Shown here: in pieces, positions 62,330 to 64,000 of the stretch
Layout of the letters: each line of letters begins with the position of its first letter
Position numbering within the stretch: position 1 is the first letter of the stretch
Assembly: GCF_900105515.1 (NCBI RefSeq)
Contig: NZ_FNSY01000001.1
Location: 3,410,001-3,474,000 of the forward strand
Reading direction: 5' to 3'
Source of the DNA: Streptomyces sp. 2131.1
GTDB lineage: Bacteria; Actinomycetota; Actinomycetes; Streptomycetales; Streptomycetaceae
Length of the DNA: 64,000 nt
Program-made: the position numbers and the translations under genes
The notes under the pieces: generated by a model
The model's database searches: none
What the model was told of the DNA's origin: nothing
What the model saw: only the letters and a program-made list of their open reading frames with translations

Positions 62330-63139
62330 ATGTCTGTGTCTGTGGGACGCGCCGGAGCCGGTCTACGGCTACTGAGGGCCGCGGTGTTCGCCGCGGTCTG
62401 CGTCGCGTTGTCCGCGGCCGGGCACGCGCTGGCGGCCTGCGCGACGGTCCCCTGGTGGAGCCTGCTCGCCGCTTTCGCCGGCGTCCTCGCCGTCGCCGTC
62501 CCCCTCGCGGGGCGCGAACGCTCCCTGCCCTCCATCGCCGTGGCCCTGGCCGGCGGACAGCTCGCCCTGCACACCCTGTTCGGGATCGGCACGCACACCA
62601 CCACCACGGCCTCCGCGGCCACGGGCGGCGAGGACGCGCTGATCCGGTTCGCGGCGAGCCTCGTCTGCGGCGCAGGACCCCACCAGCTGAACGCCGCCGA
62701 CGCGCGGCACATCGTCGGCACCGCGGGCATCGACCCGGCGACGGTGACCGCCCAGGCGCACCAGCACCTGGCCGCCGCCCCGGCCGCCGGCATGTCCGGC
62801 TTCTCCGGCACGCTGCCCAGCCTGCCCATGCTGCTCGGACACCTGCTGGCCGCGCTGGCCACCGGCTGGCTGCTGCGGCGGGGCGAGGTCGCCCTGTTCC
62901 GCCTCGCCCGGCTGTCGGCCCACGGTGCCCAGCAGGTAGCGGCCGGGGCCAGGCTCCGGGCGCTGCGGGACGCCTTCCGTCTCGTCGCCGCCCTGCGCGC
63001 CGGACTGCCCGGCGGGCGGACGACCGGGCCGCTCATCCCCCGTACCGCCGTGGACGCGCCGCGCCCCGTCACCGGGGATCCGCTTCAGCACATGGTGATC
63101 AGGCGCGGCCCGCCCTTCGCGCTCGCTCTCGCAGCCTGA
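62330..63139 (+). CDS. Integral membrane protein upstream of YcnI-type copper protein
   Basis: 269 residues from ATG 62330. Four or five hydrophobic segments are visible, at about 14-36, 42-60, 65-85, 100-115 and 165-182. A His/Thr-rich stretch (LHTLFGIGTHTTTT) and a His-containing segment (TAQAHQHLAAAP) lie between them. The C-terminal 80 residues are basic and cytoplasmic. I recognise no named family with certainty. Position directly ahead of a YcnI-like gene on the same strand (150-base gap) suggests a role in copper handling, and the extracytoplasmic histidines are compatible with metal binding. Confidence 0.8.
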   Translation: MSVSVGRAGAGLRLLRAAVFAAVCVALSAAGHALAACATVPWWSLLAAFAGVLAVAVPLAGRERSLPSIAVALAGGQLALHTLFGIGTHTTTTASAATGGEDALIRFAASLVCGAGPHQLNAADARHIVGTAGIDPATVTAQAHQHLAAAPAAGMSGFSGTLPSLPMLLGHLLAALATGWLLRRGEVALFRLARLSAHGAQQVAAGARLRALRDAFRLVAALRAGLPGGRTTGPLIPRTAVDAPRPVTGDPLQHMVIRRGPPFALALAA

Positions 63140-63289
63140 CGCGACACCCTCCACGCGATGCGTACCGGCCTCCCCGTACAGCCACGGGCCCGGTACGCGT
63201 TCCGCTCGCACGGAAGTGGTGTCGCGATGTCGGCGCGCATCCGCGCGCCGGAGCACCTCCCTTCGTGTCTCTGTGGAGTGATCCCTGTC

Positions 63290-64000
63290 ATGAACGTTTC
63301 CCGCATCGCCCTCGCCGGCGGCGTCGCCGCTTCCACCGTGCTGCTGCTCGCCGGTACGGCCTCCGCCCACGTCAGCGTCCAGCCGCAGGGCGAGGCCGCC
63401 AAGGGCGGCTACGCCGTCATCAACTTCAAGGTCCCCAACGAGCGTGACAACGCCTCGACGACCAAGCTGGAGGTCAGCTTCCCGACCGACCACCCGCTGG
63501 CGTCCGTCATGCCGCAGCCGGTGCCGGGCTGGAACATCGAGGTGACGACGAGCAAGCTCACCAAGCCGCTGGAGATGCACGGCAAGACGATCAACGAGGC
63601 CGTCTCCAAGGTCACCTGGACCGGCGGCAAGATCGAGCCCGGCCGCTTCCAGCAGTTCCCGCTCTCCGTCGGCCAGCTCCCCGAGGACGCCGACCAGCTG
63701 GTGTTCAAGGCCGTCCAGACGTACTCCAACAAGGAGGTCGTCCGCTGGATCGAGGAGCCGAAGGAAGGCGCCGAGGAGCCGGAGACCCCCGCCCCCGTCC
63801 TGAAGCTGACGGCCGCGGCCGGTGACGCGCACGGCGCGACCGCCGCGTCCGGCTCGGACTCCTCGAAGACCGAGGCCTCGTCCGAGAAGAGCGAAACGAC
63901 TGCTTCGTCCTCCTCCCAGGACGGCACCGCCCGTGTGCTCGGCATCGTCGGCATCGTCATCGGTGTCGCCGGTGTGGCCTTCGGCGTCCTGGCGGGGCGC
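63290..64000 (+). CDS. YcnI-like copper-binding protein (DUF1775), partial
   Basis: The frame is open from ATG 63290 to the right edge, 237 codons, with at most a few residues missing. A signal peptide (1-26, ending TASA) is followed by HVSVQPQG, so cleavage would make His 27 the N-terminal residue, as in the copper-binding YcnI family where this His forms a mono-histidine brace. The DUF1775 domain spans about 27-170 and has Trp residues (VPGWNIEV, VTWTGGK, VRWIEEP). A Ser/Thr/Glu-rich linker then leads to a C-terminal membrane anchor (VLGIVGIVIGVAGVAFGVLAGR). It is expected on the outer face of the membrane as a copper chaperone. The preceding membrane protein is probably in the same operon. 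Confidence 0.92.
   Translation, partial: MNVSRIALAGGVAASTVLLLAGTASAHVSVQPQGEAAKGGYAVINFKVPNERDNASTTKLEVSFPTDHPLASVMPQPVPGWNIEVTTSKLTKPLEMHGKTINEAVSKVTWTGGKIEPGRFQQFPLSVGQLPEDADQLVFKAVQTYSNKEVVRWIEEPKEGAEEPETPAPVLKLTAAAGDAHGATAASGSDSSKTEASSEKSETTASSSSQDGTARVLGIVGIVIGVAGVAFGVLAGR

Overview
The window is very GC-rich, high-coding-density actinobacterial DNA. The gene set (giant modular polyketide synthases, several RsbW-type ATPases, a SpoIIE-type phosphatase, a subtilisin-inhibitor-like protein, a SigE-family sigma factor, a short secreted Asn/Ser-rich protein) and the tRNA types point to Streptomyces or a very close relative. This assignment rests on gene content and codon use, not on any search.

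Region 1 (1-37761, minus strand) is the upstream part of a modular type I polyketide synthase. Read in the direction of transcription it gives five collinear proteins. PKS-A (37761-21541) is a lone loading ACP followed by three KS-AT-DH-KR-ACP modules. PKS-B (21514-11165) is two KS-AT-DH-KR-ACP modules. PKS-C (10924-7574) is KS-AT-ACP. PKS-D (7541-2652) is KS-AT-KR-ACP. PKS-E (from 2542) is KS-AT and runs off the left edge. All eight AT domains carry the malonyl-type HAFH motif. The five DH-containing modules all have B-type-like KRs, so the predicted early chain is an externally supplied starter, then a run of up to five trans double bonds, then a ketone, then a hydroxyl set by an A-type KR. 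No thioesterase domain, starter-loading enzyme or pathway regulator lies in the window, so these must be further left or elsewhere.

Region 2 (37762-40652, plus strand) diverges from PKS-A. It holds an acyl-CoA carboxylase carboxyltransferase subunit whose specificity residue suggests acetyl-CoA (so malonyl-CoA supply), a tiny carboxylase epsilon subunit, and a type II thioesterase. Together they read as extender supply plus editing for the synthase.

Region 3 (40668-42570, minus strand) is a small regulatory group: an XRE/TPR regulator, an RsbW-like ATPase and a 50-residue protein translationally coupled to it.

Region 4 (42571-64000) looks like ordinary Streptomyces core chromosome. It has tRNA-Arg, tRNA-Ser(GCT), an SSI-like inhibitor, a 1486-residue PAS protein with a degenerate kinase core and two receiver-like domains, a fatty acyl-CoA ligase behind a TetR-type operator, a SigE-family sigma factor, a small secreted protein, an atypical tRNA-Trp-like gene, tRNA-Ser(TGA), an HtrA-like protease, a glycerophosphodiester phosphodiesterase, two more RsbW-like ATPases, a SEC-C protein, a prim-pol-like protein, a SpoIIE-type phosphatase, Xaa-Pro aminopeptidase, and the start of a YcnI-type copper locus. 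The change from accessory to core content falls next to tRNA-Arg, whose 3' end faces the PKS side.

The long antisense open frames facing the PKS and PAS genes are high-GC artefacts and are left out. Residue positions for PKS domains are approximate.
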